A stretch of DNA of 35,936 nucleotides from a virus, in IMG/VR virus record IMGVR_UViG_3300025138_000137, positions 1 through 35,936 of that record; one strand, given 5' to 3'. Shown in pieces: positions 24,122 to 32,304 of this stretch (its first letter is position 1; each line of letters begins with the position of its first letter). Position numbers and translations under genes: made by a program. Under the pieces are notes generated by a model that saw only the letters and a program-made list of their open reading frames with translations, was not told where the DNA came from and searched no databases.

Positions 24122-25261
24122 ATGTATAATCATCACATTACGGCAGTACATGTTGAAGCAACAGATAGATGTAATGCACAATGCCCTGTGTGTATACGTT
24201 CGTACCAAGGTGGTCCTGTAAATAATGTTGTTACTGATAGTGAATTAGGCTTAGCACATTTTAAAGAGTACCTAGGAGAGGACTTTTGTTCTAAAGTTGC
24301 TACTTGGAACTTTTGTGGTAATAAAGGCGACCCTGCTAGTGCTTTAGAACTTGTTGAGATATTTGAATATATTTTAAAATGTAATCCTGAAACAAAAATA
24401 GATATGAGAACTAACGGTGGTGCAAGAAGTGAAAAGTTTTGGGCAAGTATAGGAAAACTTTTTAAAGATACAAAATGTAGTGTAGTTTTTGCAGTAGATG
24501 GTTTAGAAGATACCAATCACATTTATAGAAAAAATGTTAAATGGTCTAACCTGTATAGAAATATAAAAGCATATTGTAAGAATGGTGGCTATAGGCAAGG
24601 GTGGTTCGACACACTAAAATTTGGTCACAATGAACATCAGTGGGAAGAAATAGAAGCACTTTCAAAAAGATTTGGCTTTTGGACTAATTTTAAAGAACCA
24701 TATGGCTTTGCTAAACTGCCAAACGGAAAAGTTAAAACTATACCGGTATACGATAGAAATCCAGACTGGCAAGGAAAGTATAATCCGTTATACACTATTA
24801 AGCCACATGGTGATGTAGAGTATGAAGACCCTGCATATATGCCTATGGCCGAAGAAGATGTTAATCAAAAAGAAGTATTCTATGATTACAACTATGATGA
24901 ATTATTTAAATACAGCGACACCGCTATTAGTTGTGTTGCTAATCAACCAGATAACGACCATTACGAAATATTTTTAGACTGCGACGGTAGTGTTTATCCT
25001 TGTTGTTTTATAGGATCAAGATTGAACTATGGTGAAGATCAACTAGAGGCTATGTTAAAAGACGAGAATATTGTTCTATCACCAAATAACACAATACACG
25101 ACATACTAAAATCTAGATACTTTATAAAAACTGTACCAGATGGCATATCAGGTAAGTTTACTGATGCTAACCTAACTATACAAGGAAAAACAAATCATTG
25201 TTTAACATGTGTAGACTGCTGTGGCATGAAGATGGAACTTTCTCATATGAAAGAATCGTAA
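24122..25261 (+). CDS. Radical SAM/SPASM-domain enzyme
   Basis: 379-aa radical S-adenosylmethionine enzyme. The 4Fe-4S motif CNAQCPVC (Cys17, 21, 24) lies at the N-terminus after EATDRC. The TIM-barrel pattern follows: NFCGNKGDP (the GGEP-like position), DMRTNGG, and VFAVDGLEDTNHIYR. The C-terminus has a SPASM-type set of Cys: 271, then DCDGSVYPCC (287, 294, 295), then CLTCVDCC (360, 363, 366, 367), for auxiliary clusters. SPASM enzymes modify peptides or sugars. There is no small precursor peptide beside it, and sugar enzymes lie on both sides, so a sugar or protein substrate is more likely than a RiPP. It is the first gene of the plus-strand island. Confidence 0.87.
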   Translation: MYNHHITAVHVEATDRCNAQCPVCIRSYQGGPVNNVVTDSELGLAHFKEYLGEDFCSKVATWNFCGNKGDPASALELVEIFEYILKCNPETKIDMRTNGGARSEKFWASIGKLFKDTKCSVVFAVDGLEDTNHIYRKNVKWSNLYRNIKAYCKNGGYRQGWFDTLKFGHNEHQWEEIEALSKRFGFWTNFKEPYGFAKLPNGKVKTIPVYDRNPDWQGKYNPLYTIKPHGDVEYEDPAYMPMAEEDVNQKEVFYDYNYDELFKYSDTAISCVANQPDNDHYEIFLDCDGSVYPCCFIGSRLNYGEDQLEAMLKDENIVLSPNNTIHDILKSRYFIKTVPDGISGKFTDANLTIQGKTNHCLTCVDCCGMKMELSHMKES

Positions 25262-25264
25262 ACC

Positions 25265-25272
25265 GATAAATA
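25265..25272 (+). promoter_or_regulatory. T4-type late promoter, leaderless spacing
   Basis: GATAAATA, then GTAGT (5 nt), then ATG of gp14. It follows the radical SAM stop by 3 nt. Confidence 0.77.
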
Positions 25273-25277
25273 GTAGT

Positions 25278-26327
25278 ATGCCTAGATTAAGTTTATGGAA
25301 TCCAACGAAAACCAAAGACTTCGAATTCATTGATAGAATAGTCGGAGAGCATATCCATGCGGGTGGAACAGGAGTTCACATCCACAAATACTTAGGAGTA
25401 CAAGATTCACCTGCATCAGGTGATCCTACTAGACCAGGAGGATCCGGCAATAATTCAGAAGTTTTTATACAAGATTTATTATTTTTAGAAAATAGAGATA
25501 GAAAATACAGCAAAGATATTTTTGAACTAAGAGCACAATATAACTTAGGCGATAATGATTCGTTTGATTTAACACAATTTGGTATGTTCTTAGCCAATGA
25601 TACGTTATACTTTAATTTCCATACAGAAAGTATGGTAGAAGCAATAGGCAGAAGATTAATGCCAGGTGATGTATTAGAAATACCTCATCTCAGAGACGAC
25701 TTATTACTTGGTAGTGATGATGCTATAAACAGATATTTTGTAATAACTGATGCAACTAGGCCTGCAGAAGGCTATGATGCTAGATGGTGGTCACATTTAT
25801 GGAGATGTAAAGTTGGTCCTATAACAGATTCACAAGAGTACAGAGATATACTTGGTACTGGTGAAGAAGAAAGTGATCTTAGAAATCTTATCAGTAAGTA
25901 TAAAGATGAAATTATTATCAATGATAAAATACTAGAACAAGCAGAAAAAGATATACCTAATGCATTTAAACTTAATTCAGATCATTTATATATTGAGGAG
26001 TCCACAGGTAAGCCTGGTGTAGGTTTTAGTTCAGGTCAAGTACCCAACGGCGTTAGTGTTGTTGGTAGTGGAACATCTTTTCCTGCAAGTGGCGTTAGCA
26101 ATGGCGACTATTTCTTAAGAACAGATTTTTCACCAAACAGATTATTTAAAAAAGACGGAACACGTTGGCTAAATGTAGGCTCAGACTATTCAGGCAGTTG
26201 GTCAGCGGCTAATAGGCTGTTAGAAACATTTGTTAATAATGATACATTTGTAACATATAGTGATGGTGAAAGAGCGGCAGAAAAAACAAATTTAAGCAAG
26301 GCTGTAAAGCCTAAAACGGATAACTAA
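25278..26327 (+). CDS. 14: Neck protein gp14, with extra C-terminal module
   Basis: Neck protein that, with gp13, closes the filled head and docks the tail. 349 aa against 256 in T4. The diagnostic N-terminus is SLWNPTKTKDFEFIDRIVGE. IFELRAQYNLGDNDSFDL and RRLMPGDVLEIP follow the usual family order. The extra C-terminal part has a module at residues 263-300 (SNGDYFLRTD...LFKKDGTRWLNVG) like those repeated in the sheath here. The stop overlaps the gp15 start by one base (TAATG), so gp14 and gp15 are coupled. Confidence 0.9.
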   Translation: MPRLSLWNPTKTKDFEFIDRIVGEHIHAGGTGVHIHKYLGVQDSPASGDPTRPGGSGNNSEVFIQDLLFLENRDRKYSKDIFELRAQYNLGDNDSFDLTQFGMFLANDTLYFNFHTESMVEAIGRRLMPGDVLEIPHLRDDLLLGSDDAINRYFVITDATRPAEGYDARWWSHLWRCKVGPITDSQEYRDILGTGEEESDLRNLISKYKDEIIINDKILEQAEKDIPNAFKLNSDHLYIEESTGKPGVGFSSGQVPNGVSVVGSGTSFPASGVSNGDYFLRTDFSPNRLFKKDGTRWLNVGSDYSGSWSAANRLLETFVNNDTFVTYSDGERAAEKTNLSKAVKPKTDN

Positions 26328-27676
26328 TGGCTGGCAAGAATTTAGATTGGTGGTATGATGAGCAGTTGAAAAGATATTTGATTCAACTTATTAGAGTATT
26401 CTCTAATTTTAAAGTAGAAGAAAACACGGAAAAAGGCAAACACTATAATAGAGTTCCTGCACGTTACGGTGACATGAGCAGAATGGTTGCTAGTATTTTG
26501 CGTAACAATTCAGAAAATGTTATTAATAGTGCACCTTTTATAACTGTAACAATTGGCAGTTTGCAAATTGCTAGGGACAGAACATTTGATCCTTACTTAG
26601 TTCAAACAGATCAAGTTGCAGAACGTGAGTTCAAGCAAGACGAAAATGCATATGGTACAGTTCAAGGCAACTTGTATACAACACAAAAGTATATGCCTGT
26701 TCCTTATAATCTAACTATTAATGTTGATATATGGACTACTAACACTGATACAAAAATGCAGATAATGGAACAAATATTAATACTGTTTAATCCATCACTA
26801 CAGTTATCACAAAATGACAATCCGTTGGATTGGACTAATATATTTGAATTAGAACTTTTAGACATAAATTGGACTAACAGATCTATACCTGCAGGAGTAG
26901 ATGAGCAGTTAGATATTGCAACATTAAGTTTTGCAGTTCCTATTTGGCTAAGTCCTCCAGCAAAAGTAAAACGTCAAAGTATTATACAACAAGTTACTGC
27001 TGATATACATTCAGTTGACAATCTAGAAGAACTAGGATTTAACGAAGGATATTATGACTTCTTTAAAGACATTGCCGATACAGCAGAAGTTGTTGTTACA
27101 CCAAACGATTTTTATGTTCAAATAACAGGCGCAACTGCTATACTAATAGATAATGCAAGTGTAACAAAGAAATGGTTGGACCTAATTGAAATGCAAGGCG
27201 AACTTTCATCGACTAGTAAATTAAAACTTAACATATCAAACGATACAGATTCCACGTTAAACATGATAACTGGAACTATTGCGGCATTACCTGGCAACGA
27301 CACAACATTAGTGTTTACATTAGACACTGATACTTTGCCATCTAGTACATTAACTAATGTAGACAAAATTATAGATGCTAGAGGAAACTATCCAGGCGAT
27401 GGCACATTGATTGCCGCGGCAACTGGGCAACGATATCTTATTACAGAAGATATAGATGATGTAGCATATCCTAATTGGGGCGTCGATGCAAGTGCAAATG
27501 ATATTATACAATATGACGGAACCAACTGGACTGTTGTATTTGATGCTTCAACAATAAGCGATGTTGCTTATGTAACCAATACAAATACTACCAAACAATA
27601 CAAGTGGCATAATAACTCCTGGATAAGTAGTTATGAAGGAATTTATAACCCAGGTTATTGGAGTTTAGTATTATAA
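26327..27676 (+). CDS. 15: Tail sheath stabiliser gp15, with extra C-terminal modules
   Basis: gp15-type hexameric tail terminator that caps the sheath and binds the neck. 449 aa against 272 in T4. The start LDWWYDEQLKRYLIQLIRVFSNF, the RVPARYGD segment, YMPVPYNLTINVDIWTTNTD and QIMEQILILFNPSLQL fit the family. DIATLSFAVPIWLSPPAKV ends the core near residue 222. Residues 357-449 contain two copies of the aromatic module (IIQYDGTNWTVV; KQYKWHNNSWISS) also seen in gp14 and gp18. It is followed immediately by the Nudix gene (TAA then ATG). Confidence 0.9.
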   Translation: MAGKNLDWWYDEQLKRYLIQLIRVFSNFKVEENTEKGKHYNRVPARYGDMSRMVASILRNNSENVINSAPFITVTIGSLQIARDRTFDPYLVQTDQVAEREFKQDENAYGTVQGNLYTTQKYMPVPYNLTINVDIWTTNTDTKMQIMEQILILFNPSLQLSQNDNPLDWTNIFELELLDINWTNRSIPAGVDEQLDIATLSFAVPIWLSPPAKVKRQSIIQQVTADIHSVDNLEELGFNEGYYDFFKDIADTAEVVVTPNDFYVQITGATAILIDNASVTKKWLDLIEMQGELSSTSKLKLNISNDTDSTLNMITGTIAALPGNDTTLVFTLDTDTLPSSTLTNVDKIIDARGNYPGDGTLIAAATGQRYLITEDIDDVAYPNWGVDASANDIIQYDGTNWTVVFDASTISDVAYVTNTNTTKQYKWHNNSWISSYEGIYNPGYWSLVL

Positions 27677-28108
27677 ATGAAAACTACAGCGGCAGGCGTC
27701 GTATTTCTTGCTAAGGACACCGGTAGGTGTTTATTACAGTTAAGAAACTCAGACAAACGATTTAAACATACATGGGGTTTTTGGGGTGGCATTATAGAAG
27801 GCACCGAAACACCGTATGAATGCATTCAACGAGAATTAGAAGAAGAGATAGGTTTTATTCCAGAGCCACTTAAACTTAATCCAATAGACGTATTCCAAAG
27901 CAAAGATAAAAAATTCTATTACTATAGTTTTGTATATCTTGTAGAAGAAGAATTTTTACCACCTAAACTTAATGGTGAAAGTTGCGGCTATGCATGGGTT
28001 AATATAGGTAATTGGCCACAGCCATTGCACAATGGTGCAAAAGTAACGTTACTTAAAAATGGTGGAACTGACAAACTACATACTATTCTAGATATCCATA
28101 CTACATAA
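27677..28108 (+). CDS. Nudix hydrolase
   Basis: 143-aa Nudix-fold pyrophosphohydrolase. The Nudix box is perfect: Gly38, Glu44, then RELEEEIGF (52-60), matching GX5EX7REUXEEXGU, so metal binding and catalysis should be intact. Possible substrates are damaged dNTPs, NDP-sugars, dinucleotide alarmones or mRNA caps; the sequence does not decide. Its ATG directly follows the gp15 stop, giving coupled translation. T4 has nudE with a different context. Here, between structural genes, NDP-sugar control is a reasonable guess. Confidence 0.92.
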   Translation: MKTTAAGVVFLAKDTGRCLLQLRNSDKRFKHTWGFWGGIIEGTETPYECIQRELEEEIGFIPEPLKLNPIDVFQSKDKKFYYYSFVYLVEEEFLPPKLNGESCGYAWVNIGNWPQPLHNGAKVTLLKNGGTDKLHTILDIHTT

Positions 28109-28111
28109 ATA
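28104..28111 (+). promoter_or_regulatory. T4-type late promoter, leaderless spacing
   Basis: CATAAATA, then TACAT (5 nt), then ATG of the 214-aa gene. The box overlaps the Nudix stop codon. Confidence 0.68.
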
Positions 28112-28116
28112 TACAT

Positions 28117-28761
28117 ATGAGCAACGGAGAAATCATTGATTTTAATGTTTTGCGAATACAGAGCGAACTAGACAGATACGAGCGAACTAAGACTTTGCCA
28201 CATTCACTACTCGAAGGGACATACAGTATATCAGAAATTAGTGAATTATACTTAGACAAATTGGCACCAGAATATAGGGATATAGCCAAAAGGCTGTATA
28301 CAGAATACTACGGTCATTTGAAAAGTAACATACAAAGTCTAAGGAGTGCCTTATCTAAAGATTACACATCCATTATGAAGAACCTTGCAACTGCACATGA
28401 TAGTTTTTGGTTTAAAGAAATAATGAATTTGTATCGACCGGGTATGAATCCAGTTCGTGCTTTGTATTATCAAACACGAGAAGTTACCAGGAGTTATAAT
28501 CCTGAGGACCCGCATCACTATTGGCTTAAAGATCTTATAACAGATAAAGAGTTTAATAATATTTTATTAGACTCGTTACATAGAGATGTTAAGAAATTAG
28601 AACGTATTATAAAAAGATATTACTTTCCTATTACAGAAGTTAGTGCTGATGTACCTTTAGAACTGTTTCATGCTAAACAACAACTAAGAGATTTTAGAGC
28701 ATATTATTTGTTCTTTCGTTCTACTAAAGATTGGGATAAAGAATTTTACGATGCTCACTGA
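28117..28761 (+). CDS. Unknown helical protein, 214 aa
   Basis: I do not recognise this protein. It is almost entirely helical and charged, with many Tyr, Arg and Leu, for example YRDIAKRLYTEYYGHLKSNI and RDVKKLERIIKRYYF. No membrane segment or catalytic motif is visible. It ends the plus-strand island, and its last 7 nt overlap the stop of the convergent oxygenase gene. With its late box it may be a minor virion or assembly protein. Confidence 0.75.
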   Translation: MSNGEIIDFNVLRIQSELDRYERTKTLPHSLLEGTYSISEISELYLDKLAPEYRDIAKRLYTEYYGHLKSNIQSLRSALSKDYTSIMKNLATAHDSFWFKEIMNLYRPGMNPVRALYYQTREVTRSYNPEDPHHYWLKDLITDKEFNNILLDSLHRDVKKLERIIKRYYFPITEVSADVPLELFHAKQQLRDFRAYYLFFRSTKDWDKEFYDAH

Positions 28762-29309
28762 TGAGGCGAACCTTCTCTATTTAGAAGCCAGTTAATTGTA
28801 ATTCTAAAATCAGACTTAATGTCTACTCCTGCACTATGCCAACTATTTTCAGTAACTTTAAATAAAAGTAATTGTCCAGGCATTCCGCCTATTTCTTTTC
28901 CAGGACCGCGTTCATCTTCATGCACATTTGTTCCAAATACTTTTTCATCATTTAAGTATATTATACCTCTTGCAGGTATATAAAAGTCCCCATCGTAATT
29001 GTAATCGTTGTGTACATCAAGTTTTGAAGTTCTATCAAACATAGACGTGCCCATTGTAACTGTAACAATATCTAAATCCCATAACTCATTTACTTTTCTA
29101 ACAATTTCGTCTCGATGTTCATCTAGTAGATCTTGTGCAGGATGCGGAAACATGTTGTTGAACTCGTCGAATTTTGTTAATACTGTGCTTGATTCTTTAT
29201 ATTCTTTGTATGCTGATTTAACAAAGTCAGCATCTATAAAATCTATAAGTAGATGTTCAAAAGGCTCGTATTTTATATTATCTTTATGTATTGCATCTAA
29301 GTTTATCAT
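28755..29309 (-). CDS. 2OG-Fe(II) oxygenase C (prolyl-4-hydroxylase-like)
   Basis: 184-aa 2-oxoglutarate/Fe(II) oxygenase. His100-x-Asp102 (LDVHNDYNYDG), GIIYLND in the core strand, His158 (NSWHSAG) and Arg169 (DFRITINW) form the complete iron and 2OG set, in the style of prolyl-4-hydroxylases. It is distinct from the A/B pair at 18.6-19.6 kb. Its start overlaps the adenylate cyclase stop (ATGA), so it is made together with the cyclase. The target is unknown. Its 3' end overlaps a convergent gene by 7 nt, and no terminator is visible. Confidence 0.83.
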   Translation of the reverse strand: MINLDAIHKDNIKYEPFEHLLIDFIDADFVKSAYKEYKESSTVLTKFDEFNNMFPHPAQDLLDEHRDEIVRKVNELWDLDIVTVTMGTSMFDRTSKLDVHNDYNYDGDFYIPARGIIYLNDEKVFGTNVHEDERGPGKEIGGMPGQLLLFKVTENSWHSAGVDIKSDFRITINWLLNREGSPHQ

Positions 29310-31375
29310 TTTGATGTTTTTCTTTCAACTCCGTCCCAATCACCTATAGGCATTGGTTTTTTAATTCTTTCTGCATATAACTCTGCTAGTGTATTATTCC
29401 AGTTATGTTCTTTTATAATTTCTATCTGGTGTGAACAAGTTGCCCATTCTCTATTTTGATATGCATCTATCATTCTATTTACTACTCTTGCATATTTATG
29501 ATCATTTAGTATAGTATATATTGTTACAGGTGCTGTTTGGCCTTTAACTGCAATTTTATCTAAGATAGTTAAATTTTCCGGAGTGTTAATTTGTTTTAGT
29601 GTATGCTCAGTAAACATAAAGAACACACCATACTCTTTGGTTTGTGCTTCTAAACGTGCCGCTAAGTTTACACTATCACCTAAAACAGTATAATCGAAAC
29701 GTTGATTAGAGCCCATATTACCTACTACTGCGTCACCTGTGTTTATTCCTATGCCAACACCTAACTCCATAAGTCCGTCTGCTTTAAGTTCTTTATTAAG
29801 ATCTTTAAGTTCAACTTCCATTTCCTGTGCTGTCTCTATTGCCAACTGAGCATGATTATCAACATCTAGTGGAGCATTCCATATTGCCATTAAGGCATCG
29901 CCTATATACTTGTCTATTGTTCCTTCTTTACGCATAACTAAATCAGTCATTGGTGTCATGTACCTGTTTATAAGTTTGCCTAAACCTTGTGGGTCTGTTT
30001 TAAACTGTTCTGATATAGGAGTAAAGCCACGTATGTCTGAAAACAAATAAGTCATTGTTCTTGTATCTCCACCTAAACGTAATAGGCTTGGATCTTTCTG
30101 TAACTTCTTAACCATTGCTGGAGCAAGATAGTGTTCAAATTGCTTCTTGATTTGTTCACGTAATTTAAATTGTTTATAGAAGTTGTTAAATGCCGCCTGT
30201 GTAAACACTAGGAACCCACTAATTACAGGGAATGTAGCATCTAATAATACTAATCCATTTGTGTATTTGTAAACACTAAAGTATGCTATTCCGCCTAATA
30301 TAGTTAAACTAATAGGTGCTGTAAGTAGCAAAGGTAATCTATATACTGCTAGTGCCACTAATAACATAGTCACAGACGCAATAAGAACCTCTATAAGCGA
30401 CGATAACTGACTCCGCTGTATATTTGATCCACTTATAAAGTTTTGTAGCATGTGTGCTTGTATATGCTGTGGATAGAGGTTGCCTCTTGGAGTAGGAACT
30501 GGATTAGCAATACCTTCTGCTGTAACACCTACTATCACATACTTGCCTGCAAGGTCTGGTATGCTTTCTGCACCCTCGTATTCTATCTCTGTAAACTTGT
30601 TATTAAAACGTATATATGCCGTACCGTTTGGTTGTGTTACAATAGGCTGGTACCCTTTGACAGCAATTTCTTGTATGCCTATTTCATTTGTTTTAACTAT
30701 ATAACTTTTATTACCTGTTTTAACTCTCAACATCTCTACAGCAAAAGAGGGATAAATTTTCTCACCTACTGTAATTGCTAATGGGTATGTTCTTGTTTGG
30801 TTGTCTGGTTGTGGTGCTGATGCATTAACACCTTTACCGTTACTTGCTGATTCTAAAGTGTCTATATTGGTAACTAAATTAGGCCACTTTAACAAATAAT
30901 CTTTTGCTGGAACAGGCCCTATTGTGCCTGTGCCTATATGTGGTCCTGATGACTTTATACCTTTAACACTTGGTGTTTGACTTATAACATTATAGTTTAC
31001 AGGATTACGTCTAGCACCCGGAACATTCATTACGTTCTGAGTCATCATACCTGCAAAACTATCATCTCCTCCAAATCTATCTGCTTCAGGAAACATAATA
31101 GTCCATCCAAGTACGCCACCATTTTTCATAGCAACGTCTACAACCATTTGTGCATAGTATTGTCTAGGGAAAGGATATTGGCCGTATTTTGCTAAACTTT
31201 TTTCGCCAATGTTTATTAGTACAATATCTTCACTTTGTACTATTTCATCTAATTGTTGATAACTGTCAAATACTTGACCACGTAAGGATTGTAATGGAGT
31301 AGGGTCAAATACCCTAAGTGCGAGTAATAGAAGAATCGATACTGCTACTGCGTACCCGCTATATAACCATTTCAT
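29306..31375 (-). CDS. CHASE2-domain membrane adenylate cyclase (class III)
   Basis: 689-aa sensor-cyclase that would make cAMP from ATP. One N-terminal membrane helix (about 5-22) leads to an extracytoplasmic CHASE2-type sensor (about 25-325). Three membrane helices follow (about 327-345, 349-368, 373-392), the standard CHASE2 layout, and then a cytoplasmic cyclase domain (about 437-625). Catalytic residues look intact: metal Asp447 (FSDIRGFT) and Asp493 (IGDALMA), substrate Lys489 and Thr563 (DYTVLGD), transition-state Asn570 and Arg574 (SVNLAARLE). The Lys/Thr pair is the class IIIb type, some members of which respond to bicarbonate. A late box sits 5 nt before ATG, and an oxygenase is coupled downstream. 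This gene type is usual in bacteria and unexpected in a T4-like phage. Confidence 0.93.
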   Translation of the reverse strand: MKWLYSGYAVAVSILLLLALRVFDPTPLQSLRGQVFDSYQQLDEIVQSEDIVLINIGEKSLAKYGQYPFPRQYYAQMVVDVAMKNGGVLGWTIMFPEADRFGGDDSFAGMMTQNVMNVPGARRNPVNYNVISQTPSVKGIKSSGPHIGTGTIGPVPAKDYLLKWPNLVTNIDTLESASNGKGVNASAPQPDNQTRTYPLAITVGEKIYPSFAVEMLRVKTGNKSYIVKTNEIGIQEIAVKGYQPIVTQPNGTAYIRFNNKFTEIEYEGAESIPDLAGKYVIVGVTAEGIANPVPTPRGNLYPQHIQAHMLQNFISGSNIQRSQLSSLIEVLIASVTMLLVALAVYRLPLLLTAPISLTILGGIAYFSVYKYTNGLVLLDATFPVISGFLVFTQAAFNNFYKQFKLREQIKKQFEHYLAPAMVKKLQKDPSLLRLGGDTRTMTYLFSDIRGFTPISEQFKTDPQGLGKLINRYMTPMTDLVMRKEGTIDKYIGDALMAIWNAPLDVDNHAQLAIETAQEMEVELKDLNKELKADGLMELGVGIGINTGDAVVGNMGSNQRFDYTVLGDSVNLAARLEAQTKEYGVFFMFTEHTLKQINTPENLTILDKIAVKGQTAPVTIYTILNDHKYARVVNRMIDAYQNREWATCSHQIEIIKEHNWNNTLAELYAERIKKPMPIGDWDGVERKTSK

Positions 31376-31380
31376 AGTTA

Positions 31381-31388
31381 TATTTATC
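31381..31388 (-). promoter_or_regulatory. T4-type late promoter, leaderless spacing
   Basis: GATAAATA, then TAACT (5 nt), then ATG of the cyclase gene. The phage late box ties the cyclase to the phage transcription programme. Confidence 0.75.
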
Positions 31389-31395
31389 GGAAAAA

Positions 31396-32295
31396 CTACC
31401 CTTTTACTAGTTCTCTAAAGTGATCAATAGTCAGTTGCATACCTTCTTCTAGAGGCATAAGTGTTTCATCTGACATATCGACATGCTTTAAAGATTCAAC
31501 ATTTGCACTAACTGTAGCACCTGCAATTTCGCCTGGTCTCATTGGTAAGTTAATTACTTTGCTACTGCTACCACTTAATTTTATTATAAGTTCTGCAATT
31601 TCTTGGACTGTTTTATTATCCTTAGGGCCAACTTCTACTGCTTCTGGAAATACGTTTCCTACGAATGCTTTTTCTGTAGCAATAACTAATGCATGTGCTA
31701 CATCGCCGACCCAACACATATCACTAACTTGTGAACCATCACCATATACTTCTATATCCATGTTATCTAATGCTCTGCAGGCAAACGAAGGTGTAATTTT
31801 TCTCACTTTAGAATCACCCCATGGCGGTACTGCTCTTTGTCTAGGGCCATATGCATTCATGGCTCTAACAATATTAACCTGTGTGCCTCTATCATTATTA
31901 TACATATCAATAAAACGTTCAATCATTGTTTTTGTTATAGAATAAGGATTATTCATCCAGTGATTACCTACGCCAATATAAGTGCCGGGCAAGTTGTATT
32001 GTGACGCGGCTTCTAGCATATTAAGTCCACCCATTAAATTACTTAACGCGGCTGGTCTTGGATTTGCGATTGTTTCTTGTGTGCCTAATACTGCGGCTAA
32101 ATGTATCCAACTGTCTACATGTGCCATTGCTTCAGTAACAGCAACTTCATCTCTTACATCTCCTAGTATTACTGGGCAAGAATAATTTCCTCTGTCATAA
32201 TGATCAAAGATTACAGGTTCGTGTCCTCTTTCTTTTAATTTTTCTACTACATAGGAACCGATAAATCCTGCTCCGCCTGTTACTAATACTTTCAT
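31396..32295 (-). CDS. NAD-dependent sugar epimerase/dehydratase (second SDR)
   Basis: 299-aa extended SDR. NAD motif GGAGFIG at residues 7-13, HLAA at 65-68, Tyr118 and Lys122 in PYSITK, then NAYGPRQR and a PMRPGEIAGATVSAN segment near the end. The place of the catalytic Ser/Thr reads IGVGNHWMN and has no clear Ser, so activity may be altered. AGGAG stands before ATG. It is last in the operon with the sulfotransferase and glycosyltransferase, and probably supplies or alters the sugar they use. Confidence 0.86.
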   Translation of the reverse strand: MKVLVTGGAGFIGSYVVEKLKERGHEPVIFDHYDRGNYSCPVILGDVRDEVAVTEAMAHVDSWIHLAAVLGTQETIANPRPAALSNLMGGLNMLEAASQYNLPGTYIGVGNHWMNNPYSITKTMIERFIDMYNNDRGTQVNIVRAMNAYGPRQRAVPPWGDSKVRKITPSFACRALDNMDIEVYGDGSQVSDMCWVGDVAHALVIATEKAFVGNVFPEAVEVGPKDNKTVQEIAELIIKLSGSSSKVINLPMRPGEIAGATVSANVESLKHVDMSDETLMPLEEGMQLTIDHFRELVKG

Positions 32296-32304
32296 TCTAT
32301 TCTC

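Noticed and set aside
24122-25261. RiPP biosynthesis cluster around the radical SAM enzyme
   Set aside because: No precursor-like small gene, transporter or peptidase is visible next to it. The next genes are virion neck genes.
30452-31195. Several plus-strand open frames inside the adenylate cyclase gene
   Set aside because: They overlap each other in different frames, are Cys/Tyr/Ile-rich as expected from antisense of AT-rich coding DNA, and lack start signals.
29306-31375. Adenylate cyclase as host contamination or misassembly
   Set aside because: It has the phage-type late box at the same 5-nt spacing, overlaps a phage-style oxygenase gene, and shows no break in composition at its borders.
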